This document shows, piece after piece, positions 1 to 9,022 of a DNA stretch of 64,000 nucleotides (its first letter is position 1; every line of letters starts with the position of its first letter). Both the position numbers and the translations under genes were made by a program. Origin of the DNA: Streptosporangium canum (GTDB lineage: Bacteria > Actinomycetota > Actinomycetes > Streptosporangiales > Streptosporangiaceae); NCBI RefSeq assembly GCF_900113865.1, contig NZ_FOQY01000011.1:1-64000 (forward strand). Reading direction: 5' to 3'. The notes under the pieces are model-generated. The model ran no database searches and was not told where the DNA came from. It was given only the letters and a program-made list of their open reading frames with translations.

Positions 1-3
1 AGT

Positions 4-122
4 GTTACGGCGGTTATGGCGAAGGGGAAACACCCGGTTACATTCCGAACCCGGAAGTTAAGCTCTTCAGCGCCGATGGTACTGCACCGGGGACGGTGTG
101 GGAGAGTAGGTCGCCGCCGGAC
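4..122 (+). rRNA. rrf: 5S ribosomal RNA
   Basis: The sequence has the conserved actinobacterial 5S core, including the CCGAACCCGGAAG stretch near position 47 and the GGGAGAGTAGG motif near 110. The two ends (GTTACGGCGG at 4 and TCGCCGCCGG ending at 120) are complementary enough to form helix I. It lies at the window edge, so the 16S and 23S genes of the operon are presumably just upstream. The exact ends are estimated from pairing and could be off by one to three bases. Confidence 0.95.
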
Positions 123-134
123 AATCTTTTTAGG

Positions 135-163
135 AAAGGCCACCCTTCGGGGTGGCCTTTTCT
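135..163 (+). terminator. rRNA operon terminator
   Basis: A perfect hairpin (AAGGCCACC, a short TTCG-type loop, GGTGGCCTT) is followed by a T-rich run. It sits 13 bases after the 5S gene and is a textbook intrinsic terminator. Confidence 0.9.
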
Positions 164-253
164 GCTTTCCGGACCCTTTTGGGAAGAACCGGCTTTCATG
201 GGATCCAGCTTTCGTCTGTTCTGGCTGCCCGTCCGCGTCGGGGGAACTCCCGG

Positions 254-721
254 TCAGGCGTCCGGAGCGGCGTGGAGCAGGGGCTCGATCCGGTAGGGGA
301 CCTGGACTGACAGGGCGATCGTGGTGTCGGTGCGCTGGACCGCGGGCGAGGTCAGGATGCGGGCGATGATCTCCTGAAGGTCCGGCGTGCTCCGGGCGAC
401 CACGCGGCAGAGCAGATCCGCCTGGCCGCTGGTGCCGTACACCTCAAGGATCTCGGGCAGGGACTGCAGCGCCTGCACGGCCTCGGCCAGCCGGCCCTGA
501 GCGATCTGCAGGGATACGAAGGCGAGGATCGGGTAGCCGATGCCCTCCGGCGTGACGGTCGGGCCGAAGTCGGCGATGACGCCGCGGGCGGTGAGCTTCT
601 CGACGCGGGCCTGTACGGTGCCCCGGGCCACGCCGAGCAGCCGGGCGAGCTCGGTGAGACCGATGCGGGGATGAGCGCGCATGGTCACCAGGAGGCGGCT
701 GTCCAGGTCGTCGATGGTCAC
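254..721 (-). CDS. Lrp/AsnC family transcriptional regulator
   Basis: This 155-residue protein has the normal Lrp/AsnC length. The N-terminal 60 residues form an AsnC-type helix-turn-helix (IGLTELARLLGVARGTVQARV), and residues about 65-145 match the RAM/AsnC ligand-binding fold with the typical YGTSGQADLLCRVVA turn. Such proteins bind DNA as dimers or octamers and sense amino acids. The gene is divergent from the phenylalanine hydroxylase gene, with about 120 bases between them, so it most likely controls that gene in response to an aromatic amino acid. That role is inferred from position only. Confidence 0.9.
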   Translation of the reverse strand: MTIDDLDSRLLVTMRAHPRIGLTELARLLGVARGTVQARVEKLTARGVIADFGPTVTPEGIGYPILAFVSLQIAQGRLAEAVQALQSLPEILEVYGTSGQADLLCRVVARSTPDLQEIIARILTSPAVQRTDTTIALSVQVPYRIEPLLHAAPDA

Positions 722-841
722 CGCCTCAGATTAGGCGATACGACCAGTCAGAGACAGCTATGACGGTACGAAAATGCATGGATCGCACAGTAAAACTGCT
801 CACTCTTGTCAACGATTCGAAGAATTGCTGTCATTTCATAC

Positions 842-1735
842 ATGTTCGAAGAAGCACAGTACTTCGCGCCGGTGGCGACCCGTGACGACGGTACGGTCGA
901 GGTCGAGCTCGCCGCGAGTCACCCCGGCTTCGCCGACCCGGTCTACCGGCTCCGGCGCAACGCCATCGCCGCGCTCGCAGGGGGACACGTGCCCGGCACG
1001 CCGATCCTCGTGGCCGAGTACACCGGCCAGGAGCATGAGGTCTGGGCCCTGGTCAGCCGTGAGCTGGCGATCAAGCACCGCAAATACGCGACTGTGGAAT
1101 ACCTGGATGCGGCCGAGCGGCTGAGGTTGCCCGACGAGCGGATCCCGCAGCTCCAGGAGGTCAGCGAGCTGCTGGAGCCGCTGACCGGGTTCCGCTACCT
1201 CCCGGCCGCGGGGCTGGTGCCTCTGCGGGACTTCTACGGCGTGCTGGCCGACGGCTTCTTCCATTCGACCCAGTACATCCGCCACCACTCCACTCCGCTC
1301 TACACGCCGGAACCGGACGTGATCCACGAGGTGATCGGGCACGCCAACGCGCTCGCCTCCGATCGGTACTCGCGGCTCTACCGGCTGGCCGGCGGCGCGG
1401 CGCGGCGGGTCGAGAGCGAGCGGGCGCTGGAGTTCATCTCGAAGATCTTCTGGTTCACGCTGGAGTTCGGCGTGATGACCGACCAGGACGAGCTGCGGGC
1501 GTACGGCGCGGGCATCCTGTCCTCCTACGGGGAGATCGAGGAGTTCCGGAACATGGACATCCGGCCCCTGGACCTCGTCGCCATGGGTACGACCCACTAC
1601 GACATCACCAAATACCAGGATGTGCTGTTCCGGGCGGAGTCGCTGGAGCATCTCGAAGACGTGGTCGGGGAGTTCTGGGCCACCTGTGACGACGAGAGCA
1701 TCGCCCGGCTAATCGTCGATGGGCGTCAAGGTTAG
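842..1735 (+). CDS. phhA: Phenylalanine 4-monooxygenase (pterin-dependent)
   Basis: This is a biopterin-dependent aromatic amino acid hydroxylase, expected to convert phenylalanine to tyrosine using a tetrahydropterin, O2 and non-haem iron. The iron site is visible as DVIHEVIGHANA (two His ligands) with the third ligand probably Glu in FTLEFG about 45 residues later. The protein has only the catalytic domain and no ACT domain, at a length (297 residues) usual for bacterial single-domain enzymes. The ATG at 842 starts at MFEEAQYF. A TTG at 806 would add 12 residues with no convincing ribosome site. The neighbouring divergent Lrp gene is a likely regulator. Confidence 0.9.
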   Translation: MFEEAQYFAPVATRDDGTVEVELAASHPGFADPVYRLRRNAIAALAGGHVPGTPILVAEYTGQEHEVWALVSRELAIKHRKYATVEYLDAAERLRLPDERIPQLQEVSELLEPLTGFRYLPAAGLVPLRDFYGVLADGFFHSTQYIRHHSTPLYTPEPDVIHEVIGHANALASDRYSRLYRLAGGAARRVESERALEFISKIFWFTLEFGVMTDQDELRAYGAGILSSYGEIEEFRNMDIRPLDLVAMGTTHYDITKYQDVLFRAESLEHLEDVVGEFWATCDDESIARLIVDGRQG

Positions 1736-1863
1736 GTAGCCCGCCGCCCGGATCTCCAAGAATTCAGCCCCCATCCGGGCGAGGTTCCGTCGCGCACTCT
1801 TCCGGACACGCCTCCGGGGATAAATCCCGATCATGGTGTGATCAGAGAGAGTGTTCGGGGCTG

Positions 1864-2961
1864 ATGGTGAAGTCGGCGCATTGGGCGGTTGTGGCGGCGG
1901 CCGTACTGATTGCCGCGTTCGCAGGCGGGTGCGCGGCCGAAGGGGTGATGACGGCGGGCGCCCCCTCGCCGTCCGCCCCGCCGGTGGTGACGCCGAGCGC
2001 CGTCTCGCTGTCCATTCCGGGAGCGACGGCGGCGGGTGCCCTCTCGCCGTCGGCCCCGCCGGTGGTGACGCCGAGCGCGGTCCCCTTCGGCGGGCTCCGG
2101 CCACCTGCCCCAAGGCCGTCGGCACCACCGAGGGCCTCCGCTCCGAGGGCCCGCGCTCCGAGGGTCTCCACTCCGAGGCTCACCGGCACCCTCGACCGGT
2201 TCCTCGCGCGTTACGGCGGCCGGACCACCGTCGCGGTGCGGGACCTGGCCACCACTCGGACATACCACTACCACCGCGACCTGCAGTTACCCACGGCCAG
2301 CGCCTCGAAGATCAATATTCTGATGGCGCTGCTGCTCACGTCACCGTGGCACCGGCTGGCCCGGCGGACCAGGGACGACGCGGAACGGATGATCCGCTTC
2401 AGCGACAACGCGGCGGCCGACCGGCTGTACGAGCGCATCGGCCTGGAGGCCGGCCTGGCCAGGGCGGTCCACGAGTTCGGCCTCAGACGCACCTATGCGC
2501 CGGCGGGGCGGTGTGTGGACCTGTACTGCTGGGGCATCACGCAGACCACCGCGAGTGACCAGGTCCGGCTGATCGGCGCGCTGGCCGGGAAGAGGAGTCC
2601 GCTGCCGGAGCAGGACCGGGAGCGGGTGCTGCGGCTGATGGCGAACGTGACCCCGGAACAGCGGTGGGGGATCAGCGCGGCGGCGTGCGTGGGCGGCCGG
2701 GGGCCGTCGGAGAGCCAGGTGTCGCTGAAGAACGGCTGGCTGCGGCATGTGGCCAACGGACGCTGGGTGGTCGTCAGCGTCGGGCTGATCAGGGAGCCCG
2801 GGCACGACTACGCCGTGGCGGTCCTCACCGAGGACAGTCCGAGCATGGGCGCGGGTGTCGCCAGGGTCGAGGGCGTGGTCAAGCGCATCCTGGCCGCCTT
2901 CCGGGGCAGGCGAGGATGCGCGACGGCAGGCGGTCAGGCCGTCCTGTCGACCAGCCGGTAA
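1864..2961 (+). CDS. Class A beta-lactamase-like serine hydrolase lipoprotein
   Basis: The 365-residue protein starts with a lipoprotein signal (FAGGC, acylated Cys23). A Pro/Ser/Ala-rich spacer to about residue 105 follows, containing an imperfect direct repeat (PSAPPVVTPSAV twice). The catalytic domain has the SxxK motif at Ser146-Lys149 (SASK), SDN at 180-182 and a KNG-type triad in SLKNGW. This matches the beta-lactamase2 family, whose members are often not true beta-lactamases and may act on cell-wall peptides. It is expected on the outer face of the membrane. Its last 28 bases overlap the 3' end of the convergent response regulator. Confidence 0.85.
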   Translation: MVKSAHWAVVAAAVLIAAFAGGCAAEGVMTAGAPSPSAPPVVTPSAVSLSIPGATAAGALSPSAPPVVTPSAVPFGGLRPPAPRPSAPPRASAPRARAPRVSTPRLTGTLDRFLARYGGRTTVAVRDLATTRTYHYHRDLQLPTASASKINILMALLLTSPWHRLARRTRDDAERMIRFSDNAAADRLYERIGLEAGLARAVHEFGLRRTYAPAGRCVDLYCWGITQTTASDQVRLIGALAGKRSPLPEQDRERVLRLMANVTPEQRWGISAAACVGGRGPSESQVSLKNGWLRHVANGRWVVVSVGLIREPGHDYAVAVLTEDSPSMGAGVARVEGVVKRILAAFRGRRGCATAGGQAVLSTSR

Positions 2962-3653
2962 CCCACTCCGCGCACGGTCTGGATCAGCTGGTCGTCGGTG
3001 TCGCCGAGGCGGGCACGCAGACGCTTGACGTGGACCGCGATCGTGTTGGTCGAGGTGGCGTCGGTGGAGTTCCAGACATGCCGCATGATCTGCTCACGGG
3101 TGACCGTGCGGTGAGCGTTGCGCATCAGGTAGTGCAGCAGCTCGAACTCGCGCAGCGGCAGGTGGACGGTGTGGCCGTCGACCCTCACCTGGTAGGCGTT
3201 CACGTCGAGCTCGACCCTGCCGACCACGAGGGGCCGGCGGCTCGCCGACTCGCCGGAGAAGGCCGCCTGCACCAGGGGCAGCAGCTCGGGCACCCGGTAC
3301 GGCCGGGCCACACACGCGGTGGCCCCGGCCGCGAGCGCCTGGACGGCCTGCTCCGCATGGCCCTCACCGACGCCCAGCAGCACGGGAATCGGTCGCGACA
3401 GCCGTACGGCGCGGATGAACTCGACTGCCCCGATGACCGGTAGCGAGGCGCTGACGAGCACGACGTCGGGCCGGAGGGCGCCGGCCTGCAACAGGGCCTG
3501 TGCGCCGTCGGTGACGCCCGTGACCACGACGCCCTCGCGTTCGAGGGCGTCGGCCAGACCGTGGGCCAAGGTCGATTCCGGATCGGCCACCAGCAGCAGG
3601 GGCGCCGTCCGGGTGTCCTCGTTCACCTCGGGTGCCGTCTGCGGCTGGATCAC
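2934..3653 (-). CDS. OmpR/PhoB-type regulator with degenerate receiver domain
   Basis: This is the last gene of the pst operon, 23 bases after pstB. The GTG start at 3653 is chosen because a GGAGG lies six bases upstream. Residues about 18-130 have the receiver fold, but the phosphoacceptor position is Ser68 (PDVVLVSASLP), the acidic pair is reduced to a single Asp (VADPE), and the conserved Thr and Lys are replaced (LLGVGEG, ARPYR). Residues about 145-238 are a good winged-helix DNA-binding domain (PLREFELLHYLM, TNTIAVHVKRLRARLG, TVRGVGYRL). It probably binds DNA without being phosphorylated. Targets are unknown, and autoregulation of pst is a reasonable guess. Confidence 0.88.
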   Translation of the reverse strand: MIQPQTAPEVNEDTRTAPLLLVADPESTLAHGLADALEREGVVVTGVTDGAQALLQAGALRPDVVLVSASLPVIGAVEFIRAVRLSRPIPVLLGVGEGHAEQAVQALAAGATACVARPYRVPELLPLVQAAFSGESASRRPLVVGRVELDVNAYQVRVDGHTVHLPLREFELLHYLMRNAHRTVTREQIMRHVWNSTDATSTNTIAVHVKRLRARLGDTDDQLIQTVRGVGYRLVDRTA

Positions 3654-3676
3654 CCGGGTCCTCCAATGTGGTCGAT

Positions 3677-4453
3677 TTATCCGAAGCGACCGGTGATGTA
3701 GTCCTCGGTCGCCTGCTGGGCGGGGTTGGTGAAGATGCGTGAGGTGTCGTCCATCTCGATGACGCGGCCCGGCTGGCCCTGTCCCGCCAGGTTGAAGAAG
3801 GCGGTGCGGTCGCTCACCCGCGCGGCCTGCTGCATGTTGTGCGTCACGATGATGATCGTGAACCGGCTCTTCAGCTCGGCCATCAGGTCTTCGATGGCCA
3901 GCGTGGAGATCGGGTCCAGGGCGGAGCACGGCTCGTCCATCAGGAGGACCTCGGGCTTGACCGCGATGGCCCTGGCGATGCACAGGCGCTGCTGCTGGCC
4001 GCCGGAGAGGCCCGCGCCCGGCCTGTTGAGGCGGTCCTTGACCTCGTTCCAGAGGTTGGCGCCCTTCAGTGACTCCTCGACGATGCCGTCGACCGTCGAC
4101 TTGGGGTGCCTGCCGTTCAGCCGGAGGCCGGCCGCCACGTTCTCGTAGATCGACATGGTGGGGAACGGGTTGGGACGCTGGAAGACCATGCCGATCATCC
4201 GGCGGACCGACACCGGCTCCACGTCGGCGGCGTAGAGGTCCTCCCCGTCGAGCATGACCTTGCCCTCCACGCGTGCGCCGGGGATGACCTCGTGCATACG
4301 GTTGAGGGTCCGCAGGAAGGTCGACTTGCCGCATCCCGAGGGGCCGATGAAGGCGGTGATCGACTGCGGCTCGATCGTCATCGAGATGTCCTCGATGGCC
4401 TTGTGCTTTCCGTAGTACGCGTCGAGGCCGGAGACCTGGATCTGCTGGCTCAT
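3677..4453 (-). CDS. pstB: Phosphate ABC transporter ATP-binding protein PstB
   Basis: PstB is the ATPase that drives high-affinity phosphate import through PstCA. The 258-residue protein has Walker [10 protein letters not shown] at about 37-45, the signature [16 protein letters not shown], Walker [13 protein letters not shown] and the His switch VTHNM. The [13 protein letters not shown] loop is typical of PstB rather than other importers. It starts 13 bases after pstA and belongs to the pstSCAB operon. Confidence 0.97.
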   Translation of the reverse strand: MSQQIQVSGLDAYYGKHKAIEDISMTIEPQSITAFIGPSGCGKSTFLRTLNRMHEVIPGARVEGKVMLDGEDLYAADVEPVSVRRMIGMVFQRPNPFPTMSIYENVAAGLRLNGRHPKSTVDGIVEESLKGANLWNEVKDRLNRPGAGLSGGQQQRLCIARAIAVKPEVLLMDEPCSALDPISTLAIEDLMAELKSRFTIIIVTHNMQQAARVSDRTAFFNLAGQGQPGRVIEMDDTSRIFTNPAQQATEDYITGRFG

Positions 4454-4466
4454 TTCGACATCCCTC

Positions 4467-5342
4467 CTATCGGCCTCTGGCCGGCGAGCGCCACCAGCCG
4501 ATGAGGCGTGCCACCAGGTTGAGCAGCATGACGATGAGAATCAGCGTGAGCGCTCCGGCCCACGCGCGGTCGATGGCGGTGTCGGTGGGACGGGCCGCCT
4601 GGTCGAAGACGTAGAGAGGCAACCCCATCTGCGGCCCGTTGAAGGGGTCGCTGTTGATGGAGTCGGTGAAGAAGACCGTGAGCAGGAGCGGAGCCGTCTC
4701 CCCGGCGACGCGCGCGATGGCGAGCATGACGCCGGTCACGATGCCGGTGAAGGAGGTGGGCAGGACGATTCTGGTGATCGTCCGCCATTTCGGCACGCCC
4801 AGCGCGTAGGAGGCCTCGCGCAGGTCGTTGGGGACCAGCCGGAGCATCTCCTCGGCGGAGCGGACCACCGTCGGCATCATCAGGATCGACAGGGCCAGCG
4901 CGCCGGCGAGACCGGAGAACGGCAGCCCCAGCGCCAGGATCCAGAACGCCAGGATGAACAGGCCGGAGACCACCGACGGGATGCCGGTCATGACGTCCAC
5001 GAAGAAGCTGATCGCCCGGCTCAGCCGGGTGCCCTCGCCGTACTCCACGAGGTAGATCGCGGTGAGCAGGCCGATGGGGATCGAGATGAGCGAGGCCAGC
5101 AGGACCTGCTCCAAGGTGCCGAGGATGGCGTGGTAGGCGCCGCCTCCGGCGTCCTTGGCGCCGATGTTGCGCATGGAGTGGGTCAGGAACTCCATGTCGA
5201 AGCGGGCGAGGCCGTTCTTGATCACCATCCACAGGACCGCGACCAGCGGCACCACGGCGATGGCGAACGACAGGTAGACCAGTGACTGGACGAACCGGTC
5301 CTTGAACCGCCTGCCGGCTGAGATTCGCTGGATCGCGGTCAT
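4467..5342 (-). CDS. pstA: Phosphate ABC transporter permease PstA
   Basis: This is the second membrane subunit of the phosphate importer (291 residues, about six membrane segments). It carries the PstA-type coupling helix region [19 protein letters not shown], which contacts PstB, and the conserved [12 protein letters not shown] segment. The ATG at 5342 overlaps the pstC stop codon by four bases (ATGA), which indicates translational coupling. Confidence 0.97.
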   Translation of the reverse strand: MTAIQRISAGRRFKDRFVQSLVYLSFAIAVVPLVAVLWMVIKNGLARFDMEFLTHSMRNIGAKDAGGGAYHAILGTLEQVLLASLISIPIGLLTAIYLVEYGEGTRLSRAISFFVDVMTGIPSVVSGLFILAFWILALGLPFSGLAGALALSILMMPTVVRSAEEMLRLVPNDLREASYALGVPKWRTITRIVLPTSFTGIVTGVMLAIARVAGETAPLLLTVFFTDSINSDPFNGPQMGLPLYVFDQAARPTDTAIDRAWAGALTLILIVMLLNLVARLIGWWRSPARGR

Positions 5343-6316
5343 GCGGCGGCTCCGGAGTACTCCTTGCGGCGGGCGATGATCATGCGGGCGCCCATGTTCA
5401 CGAGCAGCGTGATGACGAACAGCACGAGGCCCGACGCGATCAGCGCGCCGCGCCCGACCGGTGTGGCCTCGCCGAACCCATTGGCGATGTTGGCGGCGAT
5501 GCTGTTGCCCTGGGGGGTGAGGATCTCCAGGCTGATGCCGAACGTCGCCGGGAAGATGAGCGCGACGGCGATGGTCTCCCCCATGGCCCGGCCGAGGCCC
5601 AGCATGGACGCGCTGATGACGCCGGGACGGCCGAACGGCAGCACCGCGGTCTTGATCACTTCCCAGCGGGTCGCGCCGAGGGCCAGTGCCGCCTCCTCGT
5701 GCATCCGGGGCACCTGGAGGAACACCTCCCGGGAGATCGCCGCGATGATCGGCAGGATCATGACCGCGAGCACGATCGACGCCGTCAGCATTGAGCGGCC
5801 CGCGACGACGTCGCCGCCGAACAGCGGGATGAACCCCAGGTACTCGTTGAGGAACTCGGAGGGCCCCTGCATGAACGGGACGAGGAAGATGACGCCCCAC
5901 AGACCGTAGACGACGCTGGGCACGGCGGCCAGCAGATCGATGACGTACCCCAGGATCCCGGCCATGCGCCGGGGCGCGTAGTGGGAGATGAACAGTGCCA
6001 CGCCGACGGCGACCGGCACCGCCATGATCAGTGCGAGGGTGGCGCTGATCAGCGTGCCGAACGCCAGGGCCGCGATGCCGAAGGACTGGCTGCTGTTCGG
6101 CTCCCACGTGAGGGTGGTGAAGAAGTTCCCCTCGTTGGCCTGCAGGGCGGGGATCGCTTCGACGACGAGGAAGACGGCGATGGCCGCCATGATCGCCAGC
6201 AGGAGGATCCCGGCGCCCGTGGAGGCGTAGCGGAAGGGGACTTCACCTCGGCTGCGCCGCGAGGCGGACCGGCTCAGGGCCGATCCGCCGTCACGGGTAC
6301 GGACTGGAGTCGCCAT
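5339..6316 (-). CDS. pstC: Phosphate ABC transporter permease PstC
   Basis: This is the first membrane subunit of the phosphate importer, 325 residues with about six membrane segments. The first spans roughly residues 33-53. The coupling motif is EEAALALGATRWEVIKTAVLP, and the segment GRAMGETIAVALI is diagnostic of PstC. It begins only three bases after the pstS stop and overlaps the start of pstA by four bases, so translation of the operon is tightly linked. Confidence 0.97.
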   Translation of the reverse strand: MATPVRTRDGGSALSRSASRRSRGEVPFRYASTGAGILLLAIMAAIAVFLVVEAIPALQANEGNFFTTLTWEPNSSQSFGIAALAFGTLISATLALIMAVPVAVGVALFISHYAPRRMAGILGYVIDLLAAVPSVVYGLWGVIFLVPFMQGPSEFLNEYLGFIPLFGGDVVAGRSMLTASIVLAVMILPIIAAISREVFLQVPRMHEEAALALGATRWEVIKTAVLPFGRPGVISASMLGLGRAMGETIAVALIFPATFGISLEILTPQGNSIAANIANGFGEATPVGRGALIASGLVLFVITLLVNMGARMIIARRKEYSGAAA

Positions 6317-6319
6317 CGG

Positions 6320-7435
6320 CTAGGAGATCGCCTCGACGGCGGTCCGGACCTTGGCGAGCACCGTCGCCGGCAGCGGGGCGTAGCCCAGGCCGGTCAGCGC
6401 CTGCTGGCCCTCGTCGCTGGCGGTGTAGCCGAGGAAGGACTTCACCAGCTTGGCCTCCTCGGGAGTCAGGCCCTTCTCGCAGGTGATCTCGTAGGTCACC
6501 AGGACGATGGGGTAGGCGCCGGCGGCCTTGGTGGCGTAGTCGATGCTCAGCTTGAGGTCGTTGCCCTGGCCGGTGACCTCGGCGGCCTCGACCGTCTTGG
6601 CCGCGCTCTCCGGGGTCAGCTCGACGAACTCGCCGGAGCCGTTGGCGACCTTGGCCTTGGCCAGGCTGGAGTTCTCGGCGTAGGAGAGCTCGACGTAGCT
6701 GATCGCGCCGGCGGTGCTCTTGACGGACTGCGCGATGTTGTCGGAGCCCTTGGCGCCCTGGCCCTTGGCCTCGGCGGGCCACGCCTTGGCGGGCTCGTAC
6801 GGCCAGTCGGCGGTCTTGGCCAGGAACTTGGTGAAGTTGTCGCTGGTGCCCGACTCGTCCGAGCGGTGGAACGCCTGGATCGGGGTCGAGGGGAGCTTGG
6901 CGTCCGGGTTGTCCGCCTTGATCGCCGCGTCGTCCCACTTGGTGATCTTGCTGTTGAAGATGCCGCCGATGGTCTTGGGGGAGAGCTGCAGCCCCTCGAC
7001 GCCGGGGAGGTTGTAGACGACGGCCACCGGGCCGGTCACCATCGGGATGTTGATGGCCTTGCCGGTCTTGCAACGGGCGTCCGCCTGGGCGGGCTCGCCC
7101 TTGTCGTCCTTCAGCGCCGAGTCGGAGCCCGCGAAGGCGACCGTGCCCTGGATGAAGGCCTGGACACCCGCACCGGAGCCGCTGGGCTGGTAGTTGACGC
7201 TCACACCCGAGTTGGCCTGCTGGAAGTTCTTCTTCCACTCGTCAATGGCGTTCGCCTGCGCAGAGGAGCCCGCAGCGTTGATGGTGCCGCTGAGGCCCGC
7301 ATCCGAACCGGCCGAGGAGGCCGAGGCGGGGGCCTTGGCGGTGTCGGTGCCGGCGGTGTTGTTATCGGTGCCGCACGCAGCGAGCGAAAGCGCGCCGACG
7401 AGGGTGACCGCGGCGAGCCGGCCTGCATACTTCAC
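6320..7435 (-). CDS. pstS: Phosphate-binding lipoprotein PstS
   Basis: PstS captures phosphate outside the membrane and delivers it to PstCA. The GTG start at 7435 has a strong GGGAGGAA site just upstream and gives a 371-residue precursor with a lipobox ending at Cys21 (LSLAAC). Phosphate-site motifs are visible: AAGSSAQANAI, the SGAGVQAF turn with VAFAGSDSAL, and SDESGTSDNFTKFL. It is the first gene of the operon, with a PHO box upstream at 7488-7527. An in-frame ATG further upstream would destroy the signal peptide and was not used. Confidence 0.97.
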   Translation of the reverse strand: MKYAGRLAAVTLVGALSLAACGTDNNTAGTDTAKAPASASSAGSDAGLSGTINAAGSSAQANAIDEWKKNFQQANSGVSVNYQPSGSGAGVQAFIQGTVAFAGSDSALKDDKGEPAQADARCKTGKAINIPMVTGPVAVVYNLPGVEGLQLSPKTIGGIFNSKITKWDDAAIKADNPDAKLPSTPIQAFHRSDESGTSDNFTKFLAKTADWPYEPAKAWPAEAKGQGAKGSDNIAQSVKSTAGAISYVELSYAENSSLAKAKVANGSGEFVELTPESAAKTVEAAEVTGQGNDLKLSIDYATKAAGAYPIVLVTYEITCEKGLTPEEAKLVKSFLGYTASDEGQQALTGLGYAPLPATVLAKVRTAVEAIS

Positions 7436-7487
7436 GGTTGGGTTCCTCCCACTAAGTCCTTCAACGTGCAAAACAGTAGGGAGGCGA

Positions 7488-7527
7488 GATGACGCAAAAC
7501 CGGAAGGAAGGTGAACGCAAAATGAAT
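7488..7527 (-). promoter_or_regulatory. PHO box (PhoP operator) upstream of pstS
   Basis: On the minus strand, repeats resembling the actinobacterial PhoP consensus GTTCACC occur in phase: ATTCATT (7521-7527), GTTCACC (7510-7516) and CGTCATC (7488-7494). The spacings are 11 and 22 bases, as for direct repeats on an 11-base period with one poor unit. The site ends 53 bases upstream of the pstS start. Known biology of Streptomyces pst supports PhoP activation under phosphate limitation. Confidence 0.75.
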
Positions 7528-7950
7528 GCCTTCGGTCGGAGTCGTGGCGACCGCTTGGGCGATCCTTGACCTTCCGGCCAGGTCCGGAGCTCTTCCGGGG
7601 GACTGGGCAGGCCCGGACGAGAGCCGTGGACGGGGTTGGGCAGAGCTTCCGTTCAGGTCGGAGGAGCGGGCCGGAAGGGTTCCGGACGGGGCCGCGGCCC
7701 CGCGGTCCTGCGGACCGGGGGTGCGGGAAGCTCCGGAGGGTGCTGGGCGGCCCCGAGATGCGTGGACGGAGCCGGGCGGCTCGGGGCCGGAAGCTCAGGG
7801 GCCAGGTGAGACGCCCTACATGGGAGCTTCAGGGGGTTTTCGGCTGGTCCGGGCAGAAGGGGACCCGGCCGACGTGGTGCGCTCTGTGCGGGAGTCTGAG
7901 GGGCTCCGGAGGGCCCGCATCACCGCGGGGCGAGCCACGTGATGCGGGCG
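7528..7950. other. Intergenic region without a convincing gene
   Basis: This stretch lies between the pst promoter and the repeat array next to hisN. Plus-strand open frames cross it, but they lack a ribosome site, recognisable domains and plausible composition (Arg/Gly/Pro-rich). I see nothing that can be supported as a gene. Confidence 0.5.
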
Positions 7951-8092
7951 CTGTACGGGAGCGGGACGGGCGCTCTGCGGCCCGTGCCGTGTGGGACGGG
8001 CGTTCTACGGGAGTGGGACGGGCGCTCTGCGGCCCGTGCCGTGTGGGACGGGCGCTCTACGGGATGGGACGGGGCGCTATACGGGAAGGGTG
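7951..8092. repeat. Tandem repeat, about 52-base unit, 2.5 copies
   Basis: Units start at 7951, 8005 and 8057, each beginning CTGTACGGGA or CTACGGGA followed by GTGGGACGGGCGCTCTGCGG-like sequence. The third copy is partial. The array runs into the 3' end of hisN, so it touches the stop region of that gene. Confidence 0.85.
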
Positions 8093-8880
8093 AGCGGGCC
8101 GCCGCCGAGGCGCTTGAGGACCTCGCTGTGCAGCGAGCCGTTGGTGCACACCAGGCTGCCCCCGTCGAGGCCGGGGACCCCGGACAGGTCGGTCCAGATC
8201 CCGCCCGCCTCCTCGACGATCACGGTCAGCGCCGCGATGTCCCACGGGGAGAGCTCGGGCTCGGCCGACAGGTCGACCGCGCCTTCGGCGACCAGCATGT
8301 GCGACCAGAAGTCGCCGTAGGCGCGGCTGCGCCAGACCGACCTGTTCAGGTCGAGGAACTCGTCGAGCTTGCCGGCCTCCTCCCAGCCGCCGAAGCTGGA
8401 GTAGGAGAACGAGGCGTCCTCCAGCCGGGTGACGGAGGAGACCTGGCAGCGGGTGGCCTTGGTGAGGCTCTTGCCGGTCCACGCGCCGCTGTCGCGGGCG
8501 GCCCACCAGCGGCGGCCGAGCGCCGGGGCGGAGACCAGGCCCACGACGACCCGGCCCTGGTCCATCAGCGCGATGAGCGTGGCCCAGACGGGGACGCCCC
8601 GCACGTAGTTCTTGGTGCCGTCGATCGGGTCGATCACCCACGAGCGCGCGCCGTACCCGGTCTTGCCGAACTCCTCGCCGATCACCGCGTCACGGGGCCG
8701 GGCCCGGCTGAGCGTGCCCCGGATCGTCTCCTCGACCGCCCGGTCGGCGTCGCTCACCGGGGTGAGGTCCGGTTTGGTGTCGATCCGGAGGTCTGCGGCC
8801 TTGAATCGGCGCATGGTCAGATCGTCGGCGGCGTCGGCCATGACGTGCGCGAGGCGCAGGTCGTCGTTGTAACCCGTCAC
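8077..8880 (-). CDS. hisN: Histidinol-phosphatase (inositol monophosphatase family)
   Basis: The 267-residue protein has all the metal-binding motifs of the inositol monophosphatase fold: GEEFG (about 68-72), WVIDPIDGTKNYVRG and, near the C-terminus, LSPWDIAALTVIVEEAGG. The segment RAYGDFWSHMLVAEGAVDL is typical of the HisN branch, which removes phosphate from L-histidinol phosphate in histidine synthesis. Close relatives include inositol-1-phosphatases, so substrate is inferred. Its 3' end runs into the tandem repeat at 7951-8092. Confidence 0.85.
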   Translation of the reverse strand: MTGYNDDLRLAHVMADAADDLTMRRFKAADLRIDTKPDLTPVSDADRAVEETIRGTLSRARPRDAVIGEEFGKTGYGARSWVIDPIDGTKNYVRGVPVWATLIALMDQGRVVVGLVSAPALGRRWWAARDSGAWTGKSLTKATRCQVSSVTRLEDASFSYSSFGGWEEAGKLDEFLDLNRSVWRSRAYGDFWSHMLVAEGAVDLSAEPELSPWDIAALTVIVEEAGGIWTDLSGVPGLDGGSLVCTNGSLHSEVLKRLGGGPLTLPV

Positions 8881-9022
8881 GGGAGGTAACGCTATCGCCT
8901 CAGTGGTGGGTTATAGGAGAGCGGGGAACAAGCCGGGGAATTGTGTCGCGTCACGTCAGTCAACCGGATACTGGGTAAATCCTCCATTGGCGCTGGTGTT
9001 ACCGGCGAGTAGCATGCGGGCC

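Noticed and set aside
7566..8093. Plus-strand open frames through the region between the pst promoter and hisN
   Set aside because: They lack a ribosome site or recognisable protein sequence and run into the tandem repeat; composition looks non-coding.
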